From contig NZ_QCYH01000004.1 in NCBI RefSeq assembly GCF_003072125.1, positions 243,265-307,264 of the forward strand: 64,000 bases of DNA, written 5' to 3'. The position numbers and the translations under genes were made by a program. Origin of the DNA: Pelagivirga sediminicola. Lineage in GTDB: Bacteria; Pseudomonadota; Alphaproteobacteria; Rhodobacterales; Rhodobacteraceae. Each line of letters begins with the position of its first letter. Position 1 is the first letter of the stretch. The notes beneath the pieces were generated by a model, which was not told the DNA's origin, searched no databases, and saw nothing but the letters and a program-made list of their open reading frames with translations. Positions 30,040 to 41,330 of this stretch are shown here, one piece after another.

Positions 30040-30080
30040 ATGCGGGTGCGGTCGCAGCCTACCCGCTCAAAACAAGGACG
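30040..30080 (+). promoter_or_regulatory. PreQ1 class I riboswitch of queCDEF
   Basis: P1 stem GCGGGT (30042-30047) pairs perfectly with ACCCGC (30061-30066). The loop holds GGTCGCAGCCT and the A-rich tail reads TCAAAACAAGGA. This matches the small preQ1-I aptamer layout, including the loop GGTCGCAG and tail AAAACAAGG words of the well-studied Thermoanaerobacter aptamer. Loop CCT can pair with tail AGG to make the H-type pseudoknot, and that AAGGA is the queC ribosome-binding site 7 nt before the ATG. Binding of preQ1 would therefore hide the Shine-Dalgarno sequence and shut off translation. Confidence 0.88.
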
Positions 30081-30084
30081 AGAC

Positions 30085-30777
30085 ATGAAGGTCATAGTCA
30101 TCTGCTCTGGCGGAATGGATTCGGTATCGCTGGCATATCGCTATGCGGCGGCGGGCGATCTGCATGCGCTGTTGTCATTCGATTACGGACAGCGCCACGC
30201 CAAGGAGCTTGAGTTTGCGGCCCTTTGCGCCCGCCGCCTTGGGGTGGCGCATCATGTCATCGACATCTCGGGCGTCGGCGTGGCGCTGAGCGGGTCGGCC
30301 CTGACCGATGACATCGACGTGCCGGACGGCCATTATGCCGAGGACACGATGAAGCTGACGGTCGTGCCCAACCGCAACGCGATCATGCTGGCCATCGCCT
30401 TTGGCATGGCCGCCGCGCAAAAGGTGGACGCGGTGGCGACGGCGGTGCATGGCGGCGATCATTTCATCTATCCCGATTGCCGACCCGAATTCATCGACGC
30501 CTTTCAGGCGATGGAGGACCGCGCGCTGGACGGGTATGCCGATGTGCGCCTGCTGACGCCCTATGTCACCGGCTCCAAGGCCGATATCGCGGTTGACGGC
30601 GCCCGGCACGGCACGCCGTTCGCCGAAACGTGGTCCTGCTACAAGGGCGGGGATCTGCATTGCGGGCGCTGCGGCACCTGCGTGGAGCGACGCGAGGCAT
30701 TCCATCTGGCGGGCGTGGACGACCCGACGGTTTACGCCGATCCCGATTTCTGGCAGGGCGCCACGGCAAAGGACTAG
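30085..30777 (+). CDS. queC: 7-cyano-7-deazaguanine synthase
   Basis: Makes preQ0 from 7-carboxy-7-deazaguanine with ATP and ammonia in the queuosine pathway. 230 aa. The P-loop SGGMDSVSLA at the N-terminus and the C-terminal zinc site CYKGGDLHCGRCGTC are intact. ATG 30085 has AAGGA 7 nt upstream, inside the riboswitch pseudoknot, which decides the start. First gene of queCDEF, with queD 4 bp downstream. Confidence 0.97.
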   Translation: MKVIVICSGGMDSVSLAYRYAAAGDLHALLSFDYGQRHAKELEFAALCARRLGVAHHVIDISGVGVALSGSALTDDIDVPDGHYAEDTMKLTVVPNRNAIMLAIAFGMAAAQKVDAVATAVHGGDHFIYPDCRPEFIDAFQAMEDRALDGYADVRLLTPYVTGSKADIAVDGARHGTPFAETWSCYKGGDLHCGRCGTCVERREAFHLAGVDDPTVYADPDFWQGATAKD

Positions 30778-30780
30778 ACC

Positions 30781-31137
30781 ATGTATCGCATCACCAAGGA
30801 GTTTCATTTCTCAGCCTCGCATCAGCTGTTCGGCCTGCCCGAAGACCATCAATGCGCGCGCCTGCACGGGCACAATTACGTTGTCGTGGTCGAGCTGGCG
30901 TCGGAGGCGCTGAACGCGCATGGCTTCGTGCGCGACTATCTGGAGCTGGCGCCGCTCAAGCAATACATCGACGACGAGTTGGACCACCGCCACCTGAATG
31001 ACGTGCTGGGCGATGATTGTGTCACCGCCGAGCGGATGGCCAAGCACCTTTATGACTGGTGCGCGGCCCGCTGGGCGGAAACCGCCGCGGTGAAAATCAG
31101 CGAAACACCCAAGACATGGGCCGAATACCGGCCATGA
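30781..31137 (+). CDS. queD: 6-carboxy-5,6,7,8-tetrahydropterin synthase
   Basis: Converts 7,8-dihydroneopterin triphosphate to 6-carboxytetrahydropterin for queuosine. 118 aa. Zinc-binding His residues (FHFSASHQ and LHGHNY), the catalytic Cys in CARLHGH and the LDHRHLND segment are all present. It overlaps queE by 4 bp (ATGA). Confidence 0.95.
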   Translation: MYRITKEFHFSASHQLFGLPEDHQCARLHGHNYVVVVELASEALNAHGFVRDYLELAPLKQYIDDELDHRHLNDVLGDDCVTAERMAKHLYDWCAARWAETAAVKISETPKTWAEYRP

Positions 31138-31856
31138 GCGATGTGATCCGCGTCTCGGAAATCTTTGGCCCCACGATACAGGGCGAGGGCGCGCTGATCG
31201 GGGTGCCGACGGTGTTCGTGCGCACGGGCGGCTGCGATTATCGCTGCGTCTGGTGCGACAGCCTGCATGCGGTGGACAGCGAATACCGCCACACCTGGGC
31301 GCCGATGCGCGCGGGCGCGGTGATGGACGAGGTGCGGCGGCTGTCTGGCGGGGTGCCGCTGACGGTGACGCTGTCGGGTGGCAATCCGGCGATCCAGCCC
31401 TTGGGCGATCTGATCGCGCTGGGGCGGGCCGAAGGCTATGGGTTTGCGATGGAAACCCAAGGCTCGGTGGCAAGGGACTGGTTCTCGCAACTGGACATGC
31501 TGGTGCTCAGCCCCAAACCACCGTCAAGCGGGATGCAGACCGATTGGACGCTGCTGCAGGACTGTATCGACGCGGCTGCAGGCGTGCGGACGGTGCTGAA
31601 GATCGTGGTGTTCGATGAGGCGGACTTTGCCTATGCGCGCGATGTGGCGGCGCGCCATCCCGGCTTGCCGGTCTATCTGCAACCGGGCAACCATACCCCG
31701 CCGCCGCCCGAGGATGACACCGCAACCGTCGATCAGGACGGGATCGACGCGCGGATGCGCTGGCTGGTGGACCGGGTGATTGCGGGCCGGTGGCACGGCG
31801 CAACGGTGCTGCCGCAGCTGCATGTGATGTTATGGGGCAACAAGCGCGGCGTCTAG
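31134..31856 (+). CDS. queE: 7-carboxy-7-deazaguanine synthase (radical SAM)
   Basis: Radical SAM enzyme contracting the pterin ring to 7-carboxy-7-deazaguanine. 240 aa. The 4Fe-4S motif is C-x3-C-x2-C ([12 protein letters not shown]), preceded by the diagnostic [20 protein letters not shown] and followed by the SAM-binding [15 protein letters not shown] 31134 overlaps the queD stop. Confidence 0.95.
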   Translation: MSDVIRVSEIFGPTIQGEGALIGVPTVFVRTGGCDYRCVWCDSLHAVDSEYRHTWAPMRAGAVMDEVRRLSGGVPLTVTLSGGNPAIQPLGDLIALGRAEGYGFAMETQGSVARDWFSQLDMLVLSPKPPSSGMQTDWTLLQDCIDAAAGVRTVLKIVVFDEADFAYARDVAARHPGLPVYLQPGNHTPPPPEDDTATVDQDGIDARMRWLVDRVIAGRWHGATVLPQLHVMLWGNKRGV

Positions 31857-31874
31857 GGCCGCCCGGAGGACAAG

Positions 31875-32339
31875 ATGAGCGAGAATATCTACAGCGATCT
31901 GAAACAGCTTGGCACGAATACCGCGCTGCCGGACGACCCGGCCAAGGCCGAGCTGGAGCGCGTGCAGAACCCGCAGGCGGATGTCGACTATAACGTGCGC
32001 TTCGTCGCGCCCGAGTTCACATCGCTCTGCCCGATGACGGGCCAGCCCGATTTTGCCCATCTGGTGATCGATTACGTTCCCGGCGCGTGGCTGGTCGAAA
32101 GCAAGTCGCTGAAACTCTACCTCGGCAGTTTTCGCGACCACGGTGCGTTTCACGAGGATTGCACGGTCAGCATCGCGCGCCGTCTGGCCGAGTTCACGCA
32201 GGCGAAATGGCTGCGCATCGGCGGCTATTGGTATCCGCGCGGCGGTATTCCGATCGACGTCTTCTATCAGACAGGCCCGATGCCCGAGGGCGTCTGGATC
32301 CCCGATCAGGGCGTGCCGCCTTACCGCGGGCGCGGCTGA
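31875..32339 (+). CDS. queF: NADPH-dependent 7-cyano-7-deazaguanine reductase
   Basis: Reduces preQ0 to preQ1, the riboswitch ligand and the base inserted into tRNA. 154 aa, the single-domain (YkvM-type) form. The nucleophilic Cys lies in [12 protein letters not shown] and the conserved [20 protein letters not shown] motif is present. It ends the operon, so the whole path from dihydroneopterin triphosphate to preQ1 is under the upstream riboswitch. A GTP cyclohydrolase (FolE) is not in the window. Confidence 0.96.
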   Translation: MSENIYSDLKQLGTNTALPDDPAKAELERVQNPQADVDYNVRFVAPEFTSLCPMTGQPDFAHLVIDYVPGAWLVESKSLKLYLGSFRDHGAFHEDCTVSIARRLAEFTQAKWLRIGGYWYPRGGIPIDVFYQTGPMPEGVWIPDQGVPPYRGRG

Positions 32340-32384
32340 GAATGCGCCGCGCCGCAGGCGTGATGGCTTGCGGGGCGGTCCGGC

Positions 32385-34334
<1,950 letters not shown>

Positions 34335-34392
34335 GGGGCTTACCTCTGTAGCATGTGGGGCGGGCGCATCCGTGCGGGCAAGGGCCGTTGCG

Positions 34393-35148
34393 TCAGATCG
34401 CCAGGTATTCGGCGCGAAGGGCTTCGTCTCCGAGCACCTCTGCCGCACTACCGTCAAAGACGATGCCGCCGGTGTCAAGGATCACGGCGCGATCCGACAG
34501 CTCCAGCGCGCGCACGGCGTTCTGCTCCACCAGGATGGTGGTGATGCCTTGCGATTTGATGATGCGCAGGGTTTTCTCGATCTCGTCCACGATCACGGGG
34601 GCCAGGCCCTCGTAGGGCTCGTCAAGCAGCAAGACCTTGATATCGCGCGCCAAAGCGCGGGCGACGGCCAGCATCTGCTGCTCGCCCCCCGACAGGGTCA
34701 CGCCCTCTTGCAGGCGGCGTTCGGCGAGGCGGGGAAACAGATCGTAGAGGCGCTCGATCGACCATCCGATGGGCGGCGCGATCTGTGCCAGTTGCAGATT
34801 TTCCTCGACCGTCAGGCCGGGGATGATGCAGCGATCCTCCGGCACAAGGCCGATGCCGGCCTGCGCGGCCTCGTGGCTTTTCATCTTGTGCAGCGGTTTG
34901 TGATCCAGCCAGATCTCGCCGTGGTTCAGCTGCGGGTTGTCCATGCGGGCGATGGCGCGCAGCGTTGTCGTCTTGCCTGCGCCGTTGCGCCCCAGAAGCG
35001 CGAGGATCTCGCCCTCGTGGACGTTAAAGCTGATGTCCTGCACGATATAGCTTTCGCCGTAATACGCCTGCATCCCCCAGACCGAGAGAAACGCGGGCGC
35101 CGTGGCGGCGTGGTTGGCGTCTTTGGAAAAATCGGGTTGTGCGGTCAT
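34393..35148 (-). CDS. livF: HAAT-family ABC transporter ATP-binding protein LivF
   Basis: Second ATPase of the six-gene cluster, 251 aa. Walker [10 protein letters not shown] at residues 53-61, signature [15 protein letters not shown], Walker [14 protein letters not shown] 20-residue N-terminal extension ([20 protein letters not shown]) precedes the usual start. Lies between livG (42 bp upstream) and acs. Confidence 0.93.
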   Translation of the reverse strand: MTAQPDFSKDANHAATAPAFLSVWGMQAYYGESYIVQDISFNVHEGEILALLGRNGAGKTTTLRAIARMDNPQLNHGEIWLDHKPLHKMKSHEAAQAGIGLVPEDRCIIPGLTVEENLQLAQIAPPIGWSIERLYDLFPRLAERRLQEGVTLSGGEQQMLAVARALARDIKVLLLDEPYEGLAPVIVDEIEKTLRIIKSQGITTILVEQNAVRALELSDRAVILDTGGIVFDGSAAEVLGDEALRAEYLAI

Positions 35149-35189
35149 GTTCTGTCCTCTCGGGGCGCGTCTGCGGCGCGCGGATGTCG

Positions 35190-35951
35190 TCAGGCGGCGG
35201 CGGTTTCGCCAAGGTAGGCCTCGCGCACCTTCGGGTGGCCCTTGATCTTGTCCGGCGTATCCTCGACCAGCGGGGTGCCTTGGGCCAGCACGGTGATCCG
35301 CTCGGCGAGGCTGAAGACCACATGCATGTCATGCTCGATGATGGCGATGGTGATGTCGCGCTCGTCCTTGATCTGTTTCAGCAGGTCGATGGTGTTGTTG
35401 GTGTCGGCGCGCGCCATGCCGGCCGTCGGCTCGTCCAGCAGCAAAAGGCGCGGCTCCTGCGCAAGGCACATGCCGATTTCCAGCCGCCGCTTGTTGCCGC
35501 GCGACATGGAGGCCGAATGATCGTGCCGCGCATCGGCGAGGTTGAGGCTCTCCAGCATGTCCTCGGCCTGCTGGACCACGGCGCGTTCGTTGCGCACGCT
35601 CTCGATCGCGTGCATGCGGAAGGCGCCGTCGCGCTTGGCAAAGATCGGGATCATCATGTTCTCCAGCACGGTCAGGTCGCCGAAGATCTCGGGCGTCTGG
35701 AAGACGCGCGAGATGCCCATCTGGTTGATCTCGTAGGGTTTGCGCCCCAGCACCGACTGGCCGTCGAACATGACCGACCCGGTATCGGGAAGCAGCTTGC
35801 CCACCAGCACGTTCAGCAGCGTGGACTTGCCCGCGCCGTTGGGGCCGATGATGGCATGGACGGTGTTTTCCGCCACGCTGAGATTGACATCGCTCAGCGC
35901 CTGTAACCCGCCGAAACGCTTGTTCACGTTCTTGACTTCGAGAATACCCAT
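35190..35951 (-). CDS. livG: HAAT-family ABC transporter ATP-binding protein LivG
   Basis: First ATPase of the importer, 253 aa. Walker A GPNGAGKST at residues 36-44, a variant signature MSRGNKRRLEIGMCLAQEP in which the usual LSxGxQ(R)R is SRGNKRR, and Walker B LLLLDEPTAGMARADT. The variant signature is seen in other members linked to amide and urea-type importers. It follows livM after 12 bp. Confidence 0.93.
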   Translation of the reverse strand: MGILEVKNVNKRFGGLQALSDVNLSVAENTVHAIIGPNGAGKSTLLNVLVGKLLPDTGSVMFDGQSVLGRKPYEINQMGISRVFQTPEIFGDLTVLENMMIPIFAKRDGAFRMHAIESVRNERAVVQQAEDMLESLNLADARHDHSASMSRGNKRRLEIGMCLAQEPRLLLLDEPTAGMARADTNNTIDLLKQIKDERDITIAIIEHDMHVVFSLAERITVLAQGTPLVEDTPDKIKGHPKVREAYLGETAAA

Positions 35952-35963
35952 GCTTGCGTTTCC

Positions 35964-37157
35964 TTATTCGGCCGGATTGGTTTGCGTTGCGGACTTCTTG
36001 GCCCTCTTGCCCTGGGCGAGGCGGCGCAGGCGCTGTCCGCCCTCGACCAGACCGCCGGGCAGGAAGATGACCACCAGCATGAAGACGATGCCAAGCGTCA
36101 GGTGCCAGCCCTTGCCGACGAAGGGATAGACCAGCGTTATGACGAAATCCTCCAGCCCGTCGGGCATCCAGTAGAACCATTCATGCAGGATGCCGCTGTT
36201 GATCTTGGAGATGATGTTTTCCATGTACTTGATCAGCCCCGCACCCAGCACCGGGCCGATCAGCGTGCCCGCGCCGCCAAGGATGGTCATCAGCACGACC
36301 TCTCCGCTCGCGGTCCAGAACATCCGCTCGGGGCCCACCTGGGTATCCATCGCCACCATCAGGCCGCCAGCAAGGCCCGCATACATGCCCGAGATGACGA
36401 AGGCGGCCAGCGCATAGGGGCGCGCGTTGAGGCCGGTATAGGTCATGCGGGTGTTGTTGGACTTGATCGCGCGCAGCATCATGCCGAAGGGCGAGCGGAA
36501 GATGCGGATCGAGAGGTAGAAGGCCAGCACCAGGACTAACGCGGCGATGTAGTAGCCCGTGTTGAAGGTGAACTGCCACGCGCCGAAATGCATCTCGATG
36601 CTGGAGGTCATGTCGAGCCCGAAGAGGTTGGCATGCGCCCGCTCGCCCGGTGCCAGCGCGCCGTCCAGCACGCGCGGATCGTTCAGCTTCAGTTGCAGGC
36701 CCGTCTCGCCGCCGGTGATCGGGGTCAGCACCGAATAGGCCAGCGCATAGGACATCTGCGCAAAGGCCAGCGTCAGGATGGCGAAATAAATGCCCGACCG
36801 GCGCAGCGAGATGAAACCGACGATCAGCGCGAACAGCCCCGCGACGACGATTGACGCGGCGATGCCGGGGATGATGTTGGCCGTCAGCAGCTTCATCATC
36901 CAGATGCCGGCATAGCTGCCCACGCCAAGGAATGCGGCGTGTCCGAAGCTGAGATAGCCCGTCAGACCGAAGAGGATGTTGAACCCGATGGCGAAGATCC
37001 CGAAGATGGCGAAACGCTGCATCAGGTCCGGATAGCCGGCGTTGAACTGGGCAAAGCCGGAGTTGGTCGGAAACGGGTTCAGGATGAAGGGGGCCAGCAG
37101 CGCCACCACGGTGACGATGGCCAAGAGGATGGCGTCCTTGCGTGTCAATCCCAGCAT
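35964..37157 (-). CDS. livM: HAAT-family ABC transporter permease LivM
   Basis: Inner-membrane permease, 397 aa, about ten helices. Family hallmarks: [41 protein letters not shown] and [20 protein letters not shown] (cytoplasmic loop). A long polar C-terminal tail ends [15 protein letters not shown]. It starts 3 bp after livH. Distinct from the LivM at the beginning of the window. Confidence 0.93.
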   Translation of the reverse strand: MLGLTRKDAILLAIVTVVALLAPFILNPFPTNSGFAQFNAGYPDLMQRFAIFGIFAIGFNILFGLTGYLSFGHAAFLGVGSYAGIWMMKLLTANIIPGIAASIVVAGLFALIVGFISLRRSGIYFAILTLAFAQMSYALAYSVLTPITGGETGLQLKLNDPRVLDGALAPGERAHANLFGLDMTSSIEMHFGAWQFTFNTGYYIAALVLVLAFYLSIRIFRSPFGMMLRAIKSNNTRMTYTGLNARPYALAAFVISGMYAGLAGGLMVAMDTQVGPERMFWTASGEVVLMTILGGAGTLIGPVLGAGLIKYMENIISKINSGILHEWFYWMPDGLEDFVITLVYPFVGKGWHLTLGIVFMLVVIFLPGGLVEGGQRLRRLAQGKRAKKSATQTNPAE

Positions 37158-37160
37158 TGA

Positions 37161-38192
37161 TTATTCCTCCATCACGCCTTTGCGGCCCATCAGGCCGCGC
37201 GGGCGGGTCAGCAAAATGATGATCGCAACCAGGTAGATGACGATCTGGTTGATGCCCGGCAGCGTCTCCAGCACGGCGGCCATGGAGGCAAAGCTCTCAA
37301 GGATGCCCAGGAGGAACCCCGCCAGCACCGCGCCCACAAGGCTGCCCATGCCGCCGACGACGACCACGACGAAACTGAGCACCAGAAAATCCATGCCCAT
37401 GTGATAGTTGGGGCTGTTGATCGGCGTGTACATGACGCCGGCGAGGCCCGCGACGGCGGCGGCGATGCCGAACATGATGGTGAATTTGCGGTCGATGTTG
37501 ATCCCGAGCAATCCAACCGTCTCGCGGTCGGCCATGCCGGCGCGCACGACCATCCCGAAGGTGGTGTAGCGCAAAAAGGCAAAGACGCCGCCGATGATGA
37601 CCAGCGAGAAGGCGAAATAGACGAGGCGCCAGTAGGGGTAGATGATCGAATTGGCCCCGAGGCCCAGGAAGGCGCCGAAATCGAACGAGCCGCGGAACGC
37701 GCTGGGGGCGGGCGTCGGGATCGGGTTGGCGCCATAGTAGAACTTGATGATTTCCTGCAGCACGATGGCCAGGCCGAAGGTCACGAGGATCTGGTCCGCA
37801 TGGGGGCGCTTGTAGAAATGCTTGATCAGGCCGCGCTCCATGATGACGCCGATGGCGATCATCACCGGGATGGCGAACAGGATCGAGATGGGCACCGCCC
37901 AGTCGATCATGAAATCGCCCGCCGACTGCCCCACGAGGTTGTGGATGTAGGGCACCTCGATTTCCATCGGGTTGCCCAGGAAATCGGTCCGCGTCTCATC
38001 CACCGTCGTATAGCTCAGCGTCAGAATGCGGCTGACCGTGACCGCGCAGAACGCGCCGATCATGAACAGCGCGCCATGGGCGAAATTGACCACCCCCAGC
38101 GTGCCGAAGATCAATGTCAGGCCCAGCGCGATCAGCGCATAGGCCGATCCCTTGTCCAGTCCATTGAGGATTTGCAGGATTATCGCATCCAT
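37161..38192 (-). CDS. livH: HAAT-family ABC transporter permease LivH
   Basis: Inner-membrane permease, 343 aa. The N-terminus LDKGSAYALIALGLTLIFGT followed by LGVVNFAHG is diagnostic. A long periplasmic insertion (about residues 60-95, SYTTVDETRTDFLGNPMEIE) lengthens it compared with the usual 290-300 aa. The cytoplasmic loop MVVRAGMADRETVGLLGIN is present. It follows the binding-protein gene after 117 bp with a stem-loop. Confidence 0.92.
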   Translation of the reverse strand: MDAIILQILNGLDKGSAYALIALGLTLIFGTLGVVNFAHGALFMIGAFCAVTVSRILTLSYTTVDETRTDFLGNPMEIEVPYIHNLVGQSAGDFMIDWAVPISILFAIPVMIAIGVIMERGLIKHFYKRPHADQILVTFGLAIVLQEIIKFYYGANPIPTPAPSAFRGSFDFGAFLGLGANSIIYPYWRLVYFAFSLVIIGGVFAFLRYTTFGMVVRAGMADRETVGLLGINIDRKFTIMFGIAAAVAGLAGVMYTPINSPNYHMGMDFLVLSFVVVVVGGMGSLVGAVLAGFLLGILESFASMAAVLETLPGINQIVIYLVAIIILLTRPRGLMGRKGVMEE

Positions 38193-38270
38193 CGTCTGCC
38201 TCGCATGTCAGATATCTGTCCGGCGCCGATGGCCGGTGTTGCCCGGAACGGGCCTTGGCGTGCATGAAGG

Positions 38271-38300
38271 GGGCCGCCGCCGCGCGTTAGGCGGCGGCCC
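38271..38300 (-). promoter_or_regulatory. Stem-loop after the HAAT binding-protein gene
   Basis: Perfect 11-bp arms (38271-38281 and 38290-38300), GC only, 8-base loop, no U-run. It lies just beyond the stop of the binding-protein gene and before livH, the same place as the dppA-dppB stem-loop, and probably stabilises the upstream message or dampens read-through. Confidence 0.5.
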
Positions 38301-38309
38301 AATGCCGGT

Positions 38310-39683
38310 TCAGGCGCCGGCGTTGCACTCGCCCAGCTTGGCATCCGCGCCGCCGAATTCGGGGGCGTCGGGGGCGTAGGTCACTTGATCGACGGGGGTC
38401 GCCTCGACGATTTCGACCAGGTCGAATTCGTTTTCGGGGTTCTCCTTGCCGCGCACCACGACCACGTCCTTGAAGCACTGGTGGTCTTCGGCGCGGTACA
38501 GCGTCGGTCCATTGCCCAGCCCGTCGAATTCGAAGCCTTCCAGCGCCTCGACCACGGCGCAGGGATTGAAGCTGCCCGCGCGCTCGACCGCGTCGGCATA
38601 CAGCAGCGTCTGCACATAGCAGGTATGCGCCGCCTGGCTGGGCGGGAAGCCGTACTTTTCGCCGAAGGATTTGACGAAGGCGTCGGTGCCGATATAGCGG
38701 TCACCCAGCTGCTTCTGCAGCTTCCAGTCCCAGTTCTGCGAGCCGAAGATGCCCTTGACGGCCGCGCCGGCGCCGCGCGCCATCAACTCGGAATAAAGCG
38801 GCACGACGATCTCGAACTTCTTGTCGTTGACCATCTTGTCGCGCAGGCCGAACTGCACCGCGTTGGTCAGCGAGTTGACCATGTTGTTGCCGTAGTGGTT
38901 CAGCACCAGAACGTCCGCATCCGATTGCAGAACGGGCGTGATATAGGCGCTGAAATCGGTCTGCGTCAGCGGGGTCTTGACCGCGTTCACGGTCTCCCAG
39001 CCCAGCGCCTCGGTCGAGTTGCGGATCGCTTCCTCGGTCGTGTAGCCCCAGTTGTAATCGGCGGTCAGGTGATAGGCCTTGCGGTCGGTGCCGTATTCCT
39101 TGGTCAGAACGGGCGCCAGCGCGGCGCCGGACATCCAGCTGTTGAAGAAGTGGCGGAAGCCATTCGCCTTGCGGTCCTTGCCGGTGGTGTCGTTGGCATG
39201 GGTCAGGCCGGCCATGAAGATCACGCCTGCCTCCTGGCAGAGCGCCTGCACCGCCACCGCCACGCCCGAGGACGAGCCGCCTGTGATGATGACGGCGCCG
39301 TCCTTTTCGATCATCGATTTGGCCGTGGCGCGGGCGGCGTCGGATTTGGTCTGGGTGTCGCCGGTGACGTATTCCACCTTCTTGCCCATGATGCCGTTGC
39401 CCTGCAGCGCCTTCGAGCTGAAGGTCTGCATCATGCCGCCATCGCCTTCGCCGTTCAGATGCTCGACCGCCAGCTCGTAGGCGCGCAGCTCGTCCGCGCC
39501 CTCGTCGGCGTAGGGGCCCGATTGCGGCACGTTGAAGCCCAGCGTGACGGTGCTTTGGTCCGCCGGATCGTTTGTGAAGGCCGCCACGCTGCTGGCTGTA
39601 AAGATCGTCGGAACCGCAAGGCCGGCACCGGCAACGGCGCTGGTTTTCAGCATGCCGCGACGTGTGAAGTTCGATGTGGACAT
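38310..39683 (-). CDS. HAAT-family ABC transporter substrate-binding protein
   Basis: Periplasmic type-1 binding protein, 457 aa, first gene of the cluster ending in acs. The N-terminus FTRRGMLKTSAVAGAGLAVP looks like a Tat signal with a twin arginine, so it is probably exported folded. The mature part has the Leu/Ile/Val-binding fold features VTLGFNVPQSGPYADEG, AVIITGGSSSGVAVAVQALC and DADVLVLNHYGNNM. Its length and ligand loops resemble urea, amide and short-chain-acid binders more than true LivK (about 370 aa). Substrate unknown; linkage with acs makes acetate-like or amide substrates worth testing. GGAGG precedes ATG 39683. Confidence 0.88.
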   Translation of the reverse strand: MSTSNFTRRGMLKTSAVAGAGLAVPTIFTASSVAAFTNDPADQSTVTLGFNVPQSGPYADEGADELRAYELAVEHLNGEGDGGMMQTFSSKALQGNGIMGKKVEYVTGDTQTKSDAARATAKSMIEKDGAVIITGGSSSGVAVAVQALCQEAGVIFMAGLTHANDTTGKDRKANGFRHFFNSWMSGAALAPVLTKEYGTDRKAYHLTADYNWGYTTEEAIRNSTEALGWETVNAVKTPLTQTDFSAYITPVLQSDADVLVLNHYGNNMVNSLTNAVQFGLRDKMVNDKKFEIVVPLYSELMARGAGAAVKGIFGSQNWDWKLQKQLGDRYIGTDAFVKSFGEKYGFPPSQAAHTCYVQTLLYADAVERAGSFNPCAVVEALEGFEFDGLGNGPTLYRAEDHQCFKDVVVVRGKENPENEFDLVEIVEATPVDQVTYAPDAPEFGGADAKLGECNAGA

Positions 39684-39810
39684 GAAATCCTCCCTGTTGA
39701 GTAATCACAGGCGCCACGCCTCCTCCGCGGGGCGCCCTGATCGCACAGATGTGCGAAAATACTATGACACGGTGAAAGAAAACTTCTCAACAACTGCTGC
39801 GGGGGTAACA

Positions 39811-39897
39811 ATTATTTTGTAAAAAACTGCACACCGGCATCCGAAAGTATTGTAAAGTTTTGTCAACCGGCGGAAAGACGCCGTTGATTTTGCAAGG
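39811..39897. promoter_or_regulatory. AT-rich divergent control region with repeated TTGTAAA/TTTGCAA words
   Basis: In an otherwise GC-rich genome this 220-bp intergenic region is AT-rich. It carries TTTGTAAAAAA (39817-39826), TATTGTAAAGTTTTGTC (39849-39863) and TTTTGCAA (39888-39895). These resemble the TTTGCAAA-type half-sites described for RamB/PccR-like short-chain-acyl regulators, one of which is encoded immediately to the right. Proposed as its operator; inference. Confidence 0.4.
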
Positions 39898-39905
39898 GAA
39901 ACCAC

Positions 39906-41264
39906 ATGAGCAGCGAGCCCCCCGGCGCCGCGATGACCGGCACCCGCATCCGCGAGCGGCGGCTGGCGCGCGGGATTGCGCAGGGCGCGTTGGCGGCCAG
40001 TGTCGGCATTTCGGCGTCCTATCTGAACCTGATCGAGCATAACCGGCGCAGAATCGGCGGCCGGATCCTTCTGCGGCTGGCGGACGCGTTGCAGGTCGAT
40101 GCGCAGACATTGTCCCATGGCGCCGAGGCCGCGCTGCTGGCGACGCTGCGCGAGGCGGCAGCCGAGCCGCGCGAGAAGCCGGGCGAGCCGCCGCCGGATC
40201 TGGACCGCGCCGAGGAGTTCGCCGGCCGCTTTCCCGGCTGGGCGCATCTGCTGGCCGATACGCTGCGCCGCGCGCAGGCCGCGGGGCGGCAGGTGGACGC
40301 GCTGGCCGACCGGCTGGCGCATGACCCGCAGCTGGCCGCGTCCCTGCACGAGGTGCTGTCGGTCGTCACCGCCATCCGCTCGACCGCGTCGATCCTTGTC
40401 GAGACGCCCGCGCTGGAGCCGGAATGGCGCGCGCGCTTTCACCGCAATCTGGGCGAGGACAGCCAGCGCCTGGCCGAGGGGGCCGAGCGTCTGGTGCAAT
40501 ATCTGGGCGAGGGGCCGGGCACCGGCGTCAGCACCGGGCGGGATATCCTGTCGCCGCAGGATGAGACCGATCATTTCCTCAGCGCCTCCGGGCACCGTTT
40601 CGACGCGCTGGAGCGCGGCGGCGATCCGGATGCGGTGCTGGCCCAGAGCGATCTGCGCCCCGGCACCAGCGCCCATGCGCAGGCCCGCGCCGCGCTGGAG
40701 ATCTATCGCAGCGACGCGTCCGCGCTGCCGCAGGCGGCGCTGCTGGCGGCGGTGGCGCGGCATGGCACAGCGCCACTGGCGCTGGCGCAGGATCTGGACG
40801 CGCCGCTGCCGCGCGTCATGCGCAGGCTGGCCGCCATGCCCGAAGACGCGGTCGGCCCCGTCGGCCTGATCAGCGCCGATGCGTCGGGCGCGATCCTCAG
40901 CCTCAAGCCGCTGGAGGGGTTCGCGGCCACGCGGCTGGCGGGCGCCTGCCCCCTGTGGCCGCTCTTTCGCGCGGCGGCGCTGCCGCAGGTGCCGCTGCGC
41001 CGACGCATCTTGCAGCCGGACAGGGGCGCGCGCCCGGTGCTGGCGATTGCCGCCTGCGAGGTGGCGGGCCCGGCCGAATTCAACATGCCGCCCCTCCTGC
41101 GCAGCTTCATGCTGCTTTTGCCTGACGCGCCGGATGCCGATGGCGATGAGGCACTGCCCGTCGGCACCGTGTGCCGTATCTGCCCGCGCGAGGTCTGCGC
41201 CGCGCGGCGCGAGCCGTCGGTCCTGCGCGCCGCCGAGGAGGCCCATGATGCATCCGGCTTTTGA
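39906..41264 (+). CDS. Short-chain fatty acyl-CoA regulator family protein (XRE HTH, RamB/PccR-like)
   Basis: Transcription factor of 452 aa. N-terminal XRE helix-turn-helix (IRERRLARGIAQGALAASVG, then ISASYLNLIEHNRRRIGGR, residues 14-55). The long C-terminal part ends in the Cys-rich segment VGTVCRICPREVCAARREPS characteristic of the ScfR family (RamB, MccR, PccR), which couples short-chain acyl-CoA levels to acetate, propionate and glyoxylate metabolism. An IrrE-like zinc motif was not obvious. It is divergent from the binding-protein/liv/acs cluster and is the natural candidate to regulate it. The next gene on the same strand is the receiver protein. Confidence 0.82.
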   Translation: MSSEPPGAAMTGTRIRERRLARGIAQGALAASVGISASYLNLIEHNRRRIGGRILLRLADALQVDAQTLSHGAEAALLATLREAAAEPREKPGEPPPDLDRAEEFAGRFPGWAHLLADTLRRAQAAGRQVDALADRLAHDPQLAASLHEVLSVVTAIRSTASILVETPALEPEWRARFHRNLGEDSQRLAEGAERLVQYLGEGPGTGVSTGRDILSPQDETDHFLSASGHRFDALERGGDPDAVLAQSDLRPGTSAHAQARAALEIYRSDASALPQAALLAAVARHGTAPLALAQDLDAPLPRVMRRLAAMPEDAVGPVGLISADASGAILSLKPLEGFAATRLAGACPLWPLFRAAALPQVPLRRRILQPDRGARPVLAIAACEVAGPAEFNMPPLLRSFMLLLPDAPDADGDEALPVGTVCRICPREVCAARREPSVLRAAEEAHDASGF

Positions 41265-41330
41265 CATCCTTTCCCGCGCCCCCAATAGTGATCGCCGGGG
41301 CGAGAAAACTTCTGAAGGGGGGCACGCCGG

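Noticed and set aside
29926..30084. In-frame upstream extension of queC from 29926
   Set aside because: It would translate through the riboswitch and adds unlike residues; ATG 30085 has the ribosome site and the normal N-terminus.
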